Part shown: one piece after another, positions 8,717 to 16,335 of the stretch
How the letters are laid out: each line of letters starts with the position of its first letter
Numbering within the stretch: position 1 is the first letter of the stretch
Assembly (NCBI GenBank): GCA_037625715.1
Contig: JASJHQ010000039.1
Location: forward strand, 1 to 41,249
From: JABAYQ01 sp018608925
GTDB taxonomy: Bacteria; Bacteroidota; Bacteroidia; Flavobacteriales; UBA7312
Reading direction: 5' to 3'
Length of the DNA stretch: 41,249 nucleotides
Translations under genes and position numbers: made by a program
Notes under the pieces: model-generated
Seen by the model: only the letters and a program-made list of their open reading frames with translations
The model's database searches: none
What the model was told of the DNA's origin: nothing

Positions 8717-8740
8717 ATTATTTTAGGGTAAAAAATCTAG
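8713..8740. terminator. Inverted repeat between convergent genes, possible terminator
   Basis: CTAGATT (8713-8719) pairs with AATCTAG (8734-8740), and the inner TTTT/AAAA extend the stem with a single A bulge, leaving an AGGGT loop. It spans the stop codon of the small membrane protein gene and ends 13 bp before tsaB's 3' end. There is no clean U tract on either strand, so termination activity is uncertain. Confidence 0.35.
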
Positions 8741-8753
8741 CACGAAAAGAATA

Positions 8754-9422
8754 TTATTTTTTGTGGGGACCAGCCACAAAGTCTTTCAGATAGAAAGGCT
8801 CGAAATAAGCAACATCTTCAAATTGTTTTTGATCAAAAGCCAATTGAGCTAAAGAACTCATGTTTTTAGCGGAAGGAAAAACATCATCTATAAATATAGC
8901 GTTAGGATGCTCCACTATTTGCTTAAACTTATCAGAGCCATCTCCAAAAAATATAATAGAATGTTTATAGAGGTCTTCTTTAAATGAGTTTTCATCTAAT
9001 ACCTTAGCTTCAATCCCAGACTCTTTGTTTCCATAAAAAGCACAGTAAACTTCCATACGCCTAGCGTCTAGCATAGGGCAATATATAGCATCCGGATACT
9101 GTAAAGACATACCATAAGCCATTGCCTCCAATGTAGAAATAGAAATTAATGGTTTATCAATAGCGTAACATATTCCTTTAGCAGTAGATACTCCAATACG
9201 TAAACCAGTGTAAGAGCCAGGGCCTTTACTTACAGCAACAGCATCTAAATCAGAAAATGATTTTTGTTGATCTTTAAGAATTTGCTCTATAAAAAGAGTC
9301 AGTTTTTCAGAATGGGAATACTGATCGGATACTAATTCAATGGTCTGCAAGGTCTTGCCATTTTGAGACAAAGAAACCGAGCAACTTTTAGTAGCTGTTT
9401 CTATGCAAAGTATTACTTCCAC
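8754..9422 (-). CDS. tsaB: tRNA threonylcarbamoyladenosine biosynthesis protein TsaB
   Basis: Cytosolic partner of TsaD/TsaE in making the universal t6A37 modification of ANN-decoding tRNAs. It is a 222-aa ASKHA-fold protein with the signature N-terminus ILCIETATKSCSVSL and the diagnostic SKGPGSYTGLRIGVSTAKG at about residues 65-83. Length is normal. The start codon is GTG (9420-9422). It places the ASKHA beta strand correctly and overlaps the upstream membrane-fusion protein gene by 10 bp, so translation is probably coupled. It is the last gene of the long minus-strand operon, and its presence there is likely an operon passenger effect. Confidence 0.95.
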   Translation of the reverse strand: MEVILCIETATKSCSVSLSQNGKTLQTIELVSDQYSHSEKLTLFIEQILKDQQKSFSDLDAVAVSKGPGSYTGLRIGVSTAKGICYAIDKPLISISTLEAMAYGMSLQYPDAIYCPMLDARRMEVYCAFYGNKESGIEAKVLDENSFKEDLYKHSIIFFGDGSDKFKQIVEHPNAIFIDDVFPSAKNMSSLAQLAFDQKQFEDVAYFEPFYLKDFVAGPHKK

Positions 9423-10693
9423 TCCATTTCAATTGCATTACCTTTTCCTTTAACATCTTCTGTAAATAGCCTGTCTCCATCCTGCAATCCGCGAGAAACA
9501 GCACTATAAGGACCAACTACTATTTGAGTGCTATCGTTTAAGCCACTAAGTATATGAATATTTTGATCGTCTTGAATTCCTGTTTTTACAATATTTTGAA
9601 CTGCTATTCCGTCTTGATAAACAAAAACACATTCAATCTTTTTTGAACTATCAGAAGTGTCTTTTCTGGTAGTTACCGCCTGAATAGGAACAGAAATGAC
9701 ATCTAATACTTTTTGAGATTGAATTTCAACCGTTGCAGTCATTCCAGGTCTGAAGTATACCGAGTCAATGATTCTAATCTTCACTTCAAAATTGGTAACC
9801 TGATCGGCACTTGCTCCCATAACGTTTGCCGAATTAGCAATCTCGGAAACCAAACCAATGAACTCTCTTTCCCCAAAAGCATCTACTTCAATAATAGTAG
9901 TGTCGTTTAAATTGATGGAGTTTATATCATTTTCGTTAACCTCTACAGCTACTTCCATGAAGTTAAGATTAGCTAATCGTAACAATTCAGTTCCTGCCAT
10001 CTGAGCTGTTCCAACAACTCTTTCACCTAACTCAACAGAAAGCTTAGAAATAGTTCCGCTAATTGGAGCATAAATATTTGTTTTATTTAAATTCTCTTGG
10101 GCTTCGTTTACCGAAGCTTGAGCGCTAGAAACTGAGTATTGAGAATCGTCTACATTTAATTGAGCGATGGTATAAGAAGACTGAATTCTCTCAAACTCGG
10201 AAGACGAAATCGTTCCGTTATTGAACAATATTTCGTTTCTGTTAAAGTTTGCTTGGCTTTCGATTAATTGTGCCTTAGACTTAGCCAAATTAGACTTAGT
10301 AGTGTTTAATGCCGCTCTGCTTCTTTCTAAAATAGACATATAAGTATCAGGCTTAATCATAATCAATAAATCGCCTTGCATTACTTGTTCACCTTCTTTT
10401 ACTAAAAGAGAAACTATCTCTCCAGAAACATCGGGCGAAATTTTAACTTCTACTTCTGGCTGAATTTTTCCGCTAGCAGATACAGTCTGTATAATGTTAG
10501 ACTTTTTAGAAAAATCAGTTGAAACCAAAACTGTTTCTTCCGAAGATATCCATCCAAACGAATTGGCTAAAATTAGTATAAAGCCTAATGAACCTAAAGC
10601 GATAGAAATATATTTGAGAACCTTATTTTGCTTTTTGTTGCTAAAGTAAAATAAGCCTATTGCTACTAGTAATATTATTATTGCTATTGCCAT
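9413..10693 (-). CDS. Periplasmic adaptor (membrane-fusion protein) of an efflux pump, HlyD/MacA/AcrA type
   Basis: A 426-aa protein with two hydrophobic N-terminal segments (about 2-17 and 27-46). It then has the adaptor architecture: a barrel/lipoyl half (VSGEIVSLLVKEGEQVMQG), an alpha-helical hairpin rich in Ala, Gln, Ser and Asn (about 120-200), the second lipoyl half (IYAPISGTISKLSVELGERV), a beta-barrel and a membrane-proximal domain. It would link an inner-membrane transporter to TolC. The partner TolC gene ends 2 bp upstream, but no RND or ABC permease gene is present in the window. MacA-type ABC adaptors fit best by length, so the substrate is unknown. Confidence 0.9.
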   Translation of the reverse strand: MAIAIIILLVAIGLFYFSNKKQNKVLKYISIALGSLGFILILANSFGWISSEETVLVSTDFSKKSNIIQTVSASGKIQPEVEVKISPDVSGEIVSLLVKEGEQVMQGDLLIMIKPDTYMSILERSRAALNTTKSNLAKSKAQLIESQANFNRNEILFNNGTISSSEFERIQSSYTIAQLNVDDSQYSVSSAQASVNEAQENLNKTNIYAPISGTISKLSVELGERVVGTAQMAGTELLRLANLNFMEVAVEVNENDINSINLNDTTIIEVDAFGEREFIGLVSEIANSANVMGASADQVTNFEVKIRIIDSVYFRPGMTATVEIQSQKVLDVISVPIQAVTTRKDTSDSSKKIECVFVYQDGIAVQNIVKTGIQDDQNIHILSGLNDSTQIVVGPYSAVSRGLQDGDRLFTEDVKGKGNAIEMEWK

Positions 10694-10695
10694 TT

Positions 10696-12048
10696 TTAAA
10701 AATTTATTTTTTTACCCATATAAAAATCTAACATCTTTAGTTTAAAGATGTAGTCGTATTTTGCTTGCAACAAACTATTTTCTGAAGAGAACAATTTGTT
10801 TTTGGCATCATAGTACTCATAGGAATTAATAAGCTGAACGTCATACTTCGACTCGGTATATCTAAAAGATTCGGTTTGTGCTTCTACTGATTTTAGGCTT
10901 GCTACATATTGCTTGTTTGCAGCAACAGCATCGGCTTGAGCTTGCTCTATAGTTTTTTGCAAAGCATTTTTAGTCTGCTGTAAATTAAGTCTATAACGTT
11001 CTACATTAATTTTTGCTTGAGAAATAGAATTATTAGCCTGCCATCCGTTAAACAAAGGCAAACTTAAAGACAGTGTTAAAGACTGGCTGGTATTATCCTC
11101 AAACTGATCTTGAAAAAGATAATCAACATATGTAGGCAATCCTTGGTCATCAAGTCCATCAAACTTCATTCGTGCATCAGAATAAGCCGTACCCCAGTTA
11201 GTACTTAAGTTTAATCTAGGGCTTCTTGCACCTTGACTTATAGCTAAACTTCTCTGTGCGCTTTTTAAATTATTATCAGCTTTTTTAACGTCTGGTAAAT
11301 TAATCATTGCCTGTTCAAACATTTGATCTGCACTGGTGTTAATTAAAACCGTTGGTTCTATTTGGGGGTCTACTATATCAAACTCATCTTGACTACTCAA
11401 GTCGAGTAATTGCTTAATATTTAAAAATGAAATATCTAATTGATTAGTAGAGTTTATTAATGCTAATTCTTCTTGAGCAAATTGAGCCTCAGCTTCTAAC
11501 AAGCTTCCTTGAGGCAGTTGGCCTACTTCTACCATGCTTCTTATTCTGTCTACCTGTAAAGTAGAAAGATCTAATTTCTCTTGACTTACCGAGAGTTGTT
11601 CTTTGTTATACAATACTTGAAGGTATGCGGTAACAATATTAATTGCAATATCGTTTGCGACTTTTTGGGCGTCGTATTTTGATGCTAGATAATCGTAATT
11701 ATTTTTACGAATGGTATTTATGCTTTGGAAACCGTTGAAAAGATTAACGCTAGAATTAATACCAAAGTTGTTTGACTTCACATTATCTAAAACAATCTGG
11801 TCACTAACTTGATCATAATTTCTTCCGTAACTACGAGATTCTGAAACTGAACCGTTTAGGTTTGGCAAGAGAGCAGCCTTAGATTGAAACAAGTTTTTCT
11901 TAGAAGATTCTACATCCAAAAAAACTCGCTTGATATCTAAATTATTTTCTTGAGCATAAGAAAGACAGTCTTGTAAAGACCACATCTTCTGTCCGAAACT
12001 AAAAAAAGAAATACAAATAAAAGAGACTAGAAATAGGAACTTTCTCAT
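10696..12048 (-). CDS. TolC family outer-membrane efflux protein
   Basis: Outer-membrane channel-tunnel component of a tripartite pump, about 450 aa. I place the start at the ATG at 12048, which gives a clean SPase I signal (MRKFLFLV, then ISFFSFGQ) followed by the family N-terminus WSLQDCLSYAQENNLDI. A longer in-frame extension to 12111 runs into the neighbouring gene and lacks a signal. Two repeats of helix-strand-helix typical for OEP proteins are visible: long heptad-like helices rich in Gln, Ala, Asn and Ser (about 170-230 and 380-440) and beta segments SVNLFNGFQS and SLSLPLFNGWQ. It pairs with the adaptor gene 2 bp downstream. Confidence 0.92.
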   Translation of the reverse strand: MRKFLFLVSFICISFFSFGQKMWSLQDCLSYAQENNLDIKRVFLDVESSKKNLFQSKAALLPNLNGSVSESRSYGRNYDQVSDQIVLDNVKSNNFGINSSVNLFNGFQSINTIRKNNYDYLASKYDAQKVANDIAINIVTAYLQVLYNKEQLSVSQEKLDLSTLQVDRIRSMVEVGQLPQGSLLEAEAQFAQEELALINSTNQLDISFLNIKQLLDLSSQDEFDIVDPQIEPTVLINTSADQMFEQAMINLPDVKKADNNLKSAQRSLAISQGARSPRLNLSTNWGTAYSDARMKFDGLDDQGLPTYVDYLFQDQFEDNTSQSLTLSLSLPLFNGWQANNSISQAKINVERYRLNLQQTKNALQKTIEQAQADAVAANKQYVASLKSVEAQTESFRYTESKYDVQLINSYEYYDAKNKLFSSENSLLQAKYDYIFKLKMLDFYMGKKINF

Positions 12049-12058
12049 GTTAGTGGGT

Positions 12059-12292
12059 TTAAGATATAACCCTCTTACTTGACTTGTTGTATCTAACCCA
12101 AGCAAAAGCAATTATTAAAAGCGCTAAATATGGCATAGCCATTAAAAATAATATACCATCGTTAAGACCAACCCCAATACTACTTCCTCCTTCGATATTG
12201 CTCTCTACAACAGATTTGCACATAGCGCACTGAGAGAAAGTTTGAACAGAGTAAATAAAGAAAAGGAATAAAAAAGATAATTTTTTTAGCAT
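12059..12292 (-). CDS. 77-aa membrane protein with CxxC after the signal peptide
   Basis: A short protein with an N-terminal signal (LSFLFLFFIYSVQTFSQ), then immediately CAMCKSVVES, and one further transmembrane helix (about 47-68) with a short basic tail. The CxxC would sit outside the cytoplasmic membrane. I recognise no named family. Its position, 9 bp after the DUF420 gene and within the oxidase/Sco operon, together with the exposed cysteine pair, makes a role in copper handling or oxidase assembly reasonable, but this is inference. It is followed 10 bp later by tolC. Confidence 0.75.
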   Translation of the reverse strand: MLKKLSFLFLFFIYSVQTFSQCAMCKSVVESNIEGGSSIGVGLNDGILFLMAMPYLALLIIAFAWVRYNKSSKRVIS

Positions 12293-12301
12293 AGCTCAAA
12301 G

Positions 12302-12838
12302 TTAAGCATAATATGGCATCATAAAGACATAAACCAAAACTCCAGTAATAGCAACATACATCCAGATAGGGAAAGTCCATTTAACAATCTTCACGTGTTT
12401 TTCGAACTCACCAGTAACACCTCTATAAATTGCTAAAAGAGCTAATGGTAAAACAGGGACAGACAAAACTATATGGGTAATAAGAATAAAAAAATATAAA
12501 TATTTAACAAATCCTTCTCCTTCAAAAGGAACTGGTGAATTTGATAATTTAGATATTACGTAAGAGATTAAAAAGATAGCAGATAAAATAAAAGCACTCA
12601 TCATTGAGATTCTATGCCAAGCAATCTTTTTGTTTTTAATCATTACAAAGCCAACAAAAAGCAAAACTGCAGTACTTCCATTGATTACCGCATGAAGGAA
12701 AGGCAAAGATCTAAGATCAGCTCCACCAAACTCTAAACGCATAGAATCTGGCAATAACATCAGAGCAGTTACTGCAAGAGGAATAACAATTGATAAAACA
12801 ACAATTAGTGGAATAAAAAATTTATCTCTTTTGTTCAC
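12302..12838 (-). CDS. DUF420 multi-pass membrane protein (oxidase assembly-associated)
   Basis: A 178-aa protein with about five transmembrane helices and conserved histidines in membrane segments (LPFLHAVING near 48-56, KIAWHRISMM near 73, ILITHIVLSV near 115), characteristic of DUF420. Related proteins include Bacillus CtaG/CtaM-type assembly factors, and DUF420 genes usually sit beside cytochrome c oxidase genes as here. The start codon is GTG at 12838, 17 bp inside the sco gene. No ATG lies close enough to give a complete first helix. It probably helps oxidase haem or copper assembly; direct function is inferred from context. Confidence 0.87.
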   Translation of the reverse strand: MNKRDKFFIPLIVVLSIVIPLAVTALMLLPDSMRLEFGGADLRSLPFLHAVINGSTAVLLFVGFVMIKNKKIAWHRISMMSAFILSAIFLISYVISKLSNSPVPFEGEGFVKYLYFFILITHIVLSVPVLPLALLAIYRGVTGEFEKHVKIVKWTFPIWMYVAITGVLVYVFMMPYYA

Positions 12839-13523
12839 TTTTATCTTTTTTAGCTAGGTTGTATTCTGCAATCAAAATTTTAAGATCTTCAATTAAAAGA
12901 CCTACTTCGTAATCACTGGTGCCATCATAAACCCCAATATTATTTCCATTGTCGTCGTCTCTTGCACGAACCCTACCTTGCTTGTCGACTATAACAAAAA
13001 ACTCAGAATGTAAAAAGCCACCATCAGCAAGGCTATCTTCCATAGCATTTACAAAATAATAAGGAGCCATAGAATAAATAGAACTCTTATCTCCTGTAAC
13101 AAAGTTCCAGTTAGATAAGTCTGCTTCCATATTTTTAGAATACTCCAACAAAACTTCAGGAGTATCGTATTGTGGATTTACAGTATGAGATAAAATTTTA
13201 AAGTTGCCGTTGAAACCAGGAAGAGTAGCTGTTTTTTGCTGAATTCTTCTCATCTGATAGGTCATTACAGGACAAATAGTAGGACAAGTAGTAAAAATGA
13301 AATTAGCTACATATACGCTTCCCAAATAATCATCTTGAGTAATGGTATCACCATTTTGATTAACGAAAGAGAAATCAGGTATTTGATGAAAAGTAGAATC
13401 TGTTTGTGGGCCAACAATAGGCAAATGAACAAAATTATGATTGCTATTGTAAAAACCAAGATATATAGCAGAAGGAAGTACCAGAATTATAAAAACTAAT
13501 AAATATCCATTAAACTTTTTCAT
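12822..13523 (-). CDS. SCO1/SenC family copper chaperone for cytochrome c oxidase
   Basis: A membrane-anchored thioredoxin-fold protein of 233 aa with one N-terminal anchor (about 5-24) and the domain facing the periplasm. The copper site is complete: TTCPTICPVM (C80, C84) and the distal His171 in FLHSEFFVIVD. It would deliver copper to the CuA centre of subunit II, or keep that centre's thiols reduced. It is encoded 9 bp after the subunit IV gene and overlaps the DUF420 gene, placing it firmly in the oxidase assembly operon. Confidence 0.93.
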   Translation of the reverse strand: MKKFNGYLLVFIILVLPSAIYLGFYNSNHNFVHLPIVGPQTDSTFHQIPDFSFVNQNGDTITQDDYLGSVYVANFIFTTCPTICPVMTYQMRRIQQKTATLPGFNGNFKILSHTVNPQYDTPEVLLEYSKNMEADLSNWNFVTGDKSSIYSMAPYYFVNAMEDSLADGGFLHSEFFVIVDKQGRVRARDDDNGNNIGVYDGTSDYEVGLLIEDLKILIAEYNLAKKDKSEQKR

Positions 13524-13532
13524 AAGATTTGT

Positions 13533-13850
13533 CTATAACATTCCCATTACATAATTACCTTCATTTAATAAGATGAAAAGTAAATATGGAATAAGAATAA
13601 TTCCTGGTAAAAGAATCGTGATTTTTAGGCCTTTAACTTCGTGACCTAAGTGCATAAATTCCATTACAATATATGCTGCTTTGATGATAGTCAATATGAT
13701 GAAAATCATGTTAAGAAGCGATGTTCCTAAAATAGAGTTATCGATTAAAACCGCTGGCTTGATAATTCCTAAAACAACTTCTACTGCTGTTACAATTAAT
13801 AGAATCCAGAAAACTCTCCAAATCCACCATGTTCCTTTTTGATCTGACAT
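13533..13850 (-). CDS. Cytochrome c oxidase subunit IV family protein
   Basis: A 105-aa protein with three membrane helices (about 9-28, 40-63, 76-98), matching the short prokaryotic subunit IV (CoxD/CyoD-like, COX4_pro). The stretch YIVMEFMHLGHEVKG after helix 2 is characteristic. It is a small accessory subunit in the cytoplasmic-membrane terminal oxidase. It lies between the longer subunit III gene and sco, the usual Bacteroidota order. Confidence 0.9.
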   Translation of the reverse strand: MSDQKGTWWIWRVFWILLIVTAVEVVLGIIKPAVLIDNSILGTSLLNMIFIILTIIKAAYIVMEFMHLGHEVKGLKITILLPGIILIPYLLFILLNEGNYVMGML

Positions 13851-13869
13851 AATTTATTTTTTTGAATAA

Positions 13870-14766
13870 TTAAACAAGGTAAAAGAATGTAAATACGAAT
13901 ACCCAAACTAAATCGACAAAGTGCCAGTAAAGGCCTACTTTTTCGACCATTTCGTAATGACCTCTTTTCTCATAAGTACCTTTGATTACATTAATAAAAA
14001 TGATAACCAATATCATCACACCACTAAAAACGTGAAAACCGTGAAAACCAGTAATAAAGTAAAAGAAGTTAGCGAAAAGCTGATGTCCGTATTCGTTTTT
14101 AATCAAGTTAGCTCCAAATACAAGCTCCGAATTATTAAAGTAAGCAGCTGCAGATTCTTTACTAACGATTGTCTTATCAGACATTTTAAGACCAAAGTCT
14201 TCTTTAGCAAAAAAGGCTGTTTCTACCTGCTCCATTGTAATATCATGAGCATGGTCTCCATGAGAATCTACGCCTACTAAATCATAAATAGAATATAGTT
14301 TATCGTCTTGATCAACAATATGAATGATGTCATGATTAGAGAGCTCAATAGCACCCTTGTCTCCATGTATAAAATGACCCCATTCCCAAGCTTGAGAACC
14401 AAGGAATGTAAATCCTCCAATAATGGTTAAACCCATCCAAAGGATAACTGCATTTTTATTGTTTTTGTGGCCTTCATTTACTGCCAATACCATAGTAACC
14501 GAACTCATAATTAAGATAAAGGTCATTAGAGCTACGAAAAGCAAAGGATGGTCTCCGTGTAAAAAAGGGAAGTGAGTAAATACATCTTCAGCCACTGGCC
14601 AAACACTAGCGTATTTAAATCGCATGAATCCGTATGCTGCTAAGAAACCTGAAAAAGTTAGAGCATCAGAAATCAAGAAGAACCACATCATTAGTTTACC
14701 GTAACTAGCCTGATATGGTTTATCCCCTCCTTTCCAAGGTTTTGTTGTTGTATTATTTTCTTCCAT
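13870..14766 (-). CDS. Cytochrome c oxidase subunit III (long form)
   Basis: A 298-aa haem-copper oxidase subunit III with helices at both ends typical of the family (YGKLMMWFFLISDALTFSGF at the N-terminus; FYFITGFHGFHVFSG and YWHFVDLVWVFVF near the C-terminus). Between the middle and late helices is a long hydrophilic insert of roughly 90 residues containing HGDHAHD, so the protein is longer than a typical subunit III. Similar inserts are usual in Bacteroidota. It is the second of two adjacent subunit III genes, as expected for the caa3-type oxidase that works with alternative complex III. Confidence 0.93.
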   Translation of the reverse strand: MEENNTTTKPWKGGDKPYQASYGKLMMWFFLISDALTFSGFLAAYGFMRFKYASVWPVAEDVFTHFPFLHGDHPLLFVALMTFILIMSSVTMVLAVNEGHKNNKNAVILWMGLTIIGGFTFLGSQAWEWGHFIHGDKGAIELSNHDIIHIVDQDDKLYSIYDLVGVDSHGDHAHDITMEQVETAFFAKEDFGLKMSDKTIVSKESAAAYFNNSELVFGANLIKNEYGHQLFANFFYFITGFHGFHVFSGVMILVIIFINVIKGTYEKRGHYEMVEKVGLYWHFVDLVWVFVFTFFYLV

Positions 14767-14796
14767 TTATTTGATTGATTGAAAAGTTTTGCAATT

Positions 14797-15360
14797 TTAA
14801 CGAATTAATAGTAAAAAAAGGAATAAATAGACCCATAAAATGTCAAGAAAATGCCAAAAGATGGATGCCAATTCGAAACCTAAACTATTTCCATTCGAGT
14901 ATTTTAGATTTGCTGCCTTATACCAGCACACAAAAAGAACAACTAATCCACCAACTAAGTGGAGAAGATGAAGCAATGTGAATACATATAAAAATCCACT
15001 ACTAGGCTTAAAACCAGGGCCAGTAAAATAAAATTCTTGATCAATTAAAGATGACCAAACTAAAAACTGAGAAATAGCGAAAGACACCCCTAAGGCAATA
15101 GTAATTTTTATCCATTTAACAGACTCCAGCTGCTGGTCATTTTTAATAAGACCTTTGGCCTTGTGCATAGTAAAGCTTGATGCTACAATAAAAATTGTAC
15201 TGATATAAAACCAAATAGGAATTTCATAAAAAAGCCAATTATCTGATTTTGCTACAATATAACCACTACTAAGTCCTGCGAAAATCATGGACATACTAAC
15301 CATGGAAATCCAAAGTAAAGGTTTTGCTGATTTTTTCTTTTGCTCTTCAAATGTTGTCAT
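14797..15360 (-). CDS. Cytochrome c oxidase subunit III (short form)
   Basis: A 187-aa, five-helix haem-copper oxidase subunit III family protein. Landmarks are SMIFAGLSSGYIVAKS in helix 1, LLHLLHLVGGLVVL in the central helices and the terminal ASIFWHFLDILWVYLF, which closely parallels the C-terminal YWHFVDLVWVF of the longer subunit III next to it. It begins within the last 4 bp of cyoE and is therefore translationally coupled. Having two subunit III genes is standard for this oxidase type. Confidence 0.92.
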   Translation of the reverse strand: MTTFEEQKKKSAKPLLWISMVSMSMIFAGLSSGYIVAKSDNWLFYEIPIWFYISTIFIVASSFTMHKAKGLIKNDQQLESVKWIKITIALGVSFAISQFLVWSSLIDQEFYFTGPGFKPSSGFLYVFTLLHLLHLVGGLVVLFVCWYKAANLKYSNGNSLGFELASIFWHFLDILWVYLFLFLLLIR

Positions 15361-16211
15361 AATAACTTATCTATAACGTAAATTAATTGTAAGATTGGTA
15401 AGTATATAAAAGATGATATCATCAGCCTTCTAGCATCAGCGTCATCTAGTGTTTTAAATAACTTAACTGCTTTAGTCAAAAACCACAAACCAGCAACAAC
15501 TGCCAAAAGAGCAGCCACAAGAGACAGCTGCAACTTGCCAGCTATCCCAAAAACAGGTAATATGGAAATGGGTATTAGGAAAATAGTATAGATTAAAGCC
15601 TTGAAAGCAGTACTTCTGTCTTTAGGACCAGGCAACATTTTAAAGCCTGCTCTTTGATAATCTTCGCTTGACACCCAAGCAATTGCCCAGAAGTGAGGAA
15701 ACTGCCAAATAAACTGAATAGAAAATAAAATTAAAGCTTCAATGTCATAAGAGTTAGTTACAGCCACCCAACCTAACATAAAAGGAAATGCTCCAGGAAA
15801 AGCACCTACAAAAACAGAAATTGAACTTATTCTTTTAAGCGGGGTGTAAGCCAAAACATATAAGAAAACAGAAAAAGCACCTAAAAATCCGGATCGGAAA
15901 TTTATTAAAAACAATAAAGAAACACCTATTAACCCCATCAACAATGAAATAAGAAGAGCTTCTTTAGGGTTCATTCTCTTAGTAGGAAGCGGACGATTTT
16001 CAGTCCTTTTCATCATGGAATCTAAGTCAATCTCTATTAACTGATTAAAGCCATTAGAAGATGCAACAACCAAAAAACCACCAACAATTAAATAGAATAA
16101 ATGCAATGAATCATAAGAGCCTCCAGCAATAAAGTATCCTGCAATAGCGGAAAAAACTACGCTTGAAGTTAAGCGTACTTTGGAAAGTTGAATGACGTCA
16201 GATATTGACAT
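15357..16211 (-). CDS. cyoE: Protoheme IX farnesyltransferase (haem O synthase)
   Basis: An integral membrane UbiA-family prenyltransferase, 284 aa, that converts haem b to haem O by adding farnesyl diphosphate, the first step to haem A/O for the terminal oxidase. The prenyl-diphosphate/Mg site is clear: NQLIEIDLDSMMKRTENRPLP (from about residue 55). A second loop has the family element FIWQFPHFWAIAW, followed by DYQRAGFKMLP. About nine helices are expected. It is the first gene of the cox operon and has its own promoter-like box upstream (16271-16278). It can equally be called ctaB. Subunits I and II are not in the window. Confidence 0.94.
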   Translation of the reverse strand: MSISDVIQLSKVRLTSSVVFSAIAGYFIAGGSYDSLHLFYLIVGGFLVVASSNGFNQLIEIDLDSMMKRTENRPLPTKRMNPKEALLISLLMGLIGVSLLFLINFRSGFLGAFSVFLYVLAYTPLKRISSISVFVGAFPGAFPFMLGWVAVTNSYDIEALILFSIQFIWQFPHFWAIAWVSSEDYQRAGFKMLPGPKDRSTAFKALIYTIFLIPISILPVFGIAGKLQLSLVAALLAVVAGLWFLTKAVKLFKTLDDADARRLMISSFIYLPILQLIYVIDKLL

Positions 16212-16240
16212 TTATAACCCTTTTAATTAGCGGTTTTGAC

Positions 16241-16256
16241 AAGGCAATAATGCCTT
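16241..16256. promoter_or_regulatory. Small inverted repeat in the cyoE leader
   Basis: AAGGCA-ATAA-TGCCTT, a 6-bp stem with a 4-nt loop, lies between the candidate -7 box (16271-16278) and the cyoE ATG (16211), so it would be in the 5' untranslated region of the oxidase operon. It could be an operator half-site pair or an mRNA hairpin. It has no U tract and is not a convincing terminator. Confidence 0.35.
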
Positions 16257-16270
16257 ATTCATATCGAGTA

Positions 16271-16278
16271 CAAATTTA
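16271..16278 (-). promoter_or_regulatory. Candidate -7 promoter box for the cyoE/cox operon
   Basis: Reads TAAATTTG on the minus strand, an exact TAnnTTTG match, 59 bp before the cyoE start. A TTTA at about the -33 position (16 bp further upstream) is a weak partner. It is the only such box in the 124-bp gap separating the glycan cluster from the oxidase genes. Confidence 0.5.
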
Positions 16279-16335
16279 TCAATTTTTAATAAGTTAAATG
16301 AGCTAAACAAGAATAATATATAACGACTGCTTATT

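Noticed and set aside
12049..12111. Extended N-terminus of the TolC gene
   Set aside because: It overlaps the 77-aa gene and puts 21 residues before a normal signal peptide.
12180..12380. 66-aa minus-strand frame spanning the DUF420/77-aa junction
   Set aside because: Out of frame with two real genes and overlapping both; the frame at 12059-12292 has the signal peptide and CxxC.
13921..14280. 119-aa plus-strand open frame opposite the long subunit III gene
   Set aside because: Antisense to an unmistakable oxidase subunit, with no recognisable motif.
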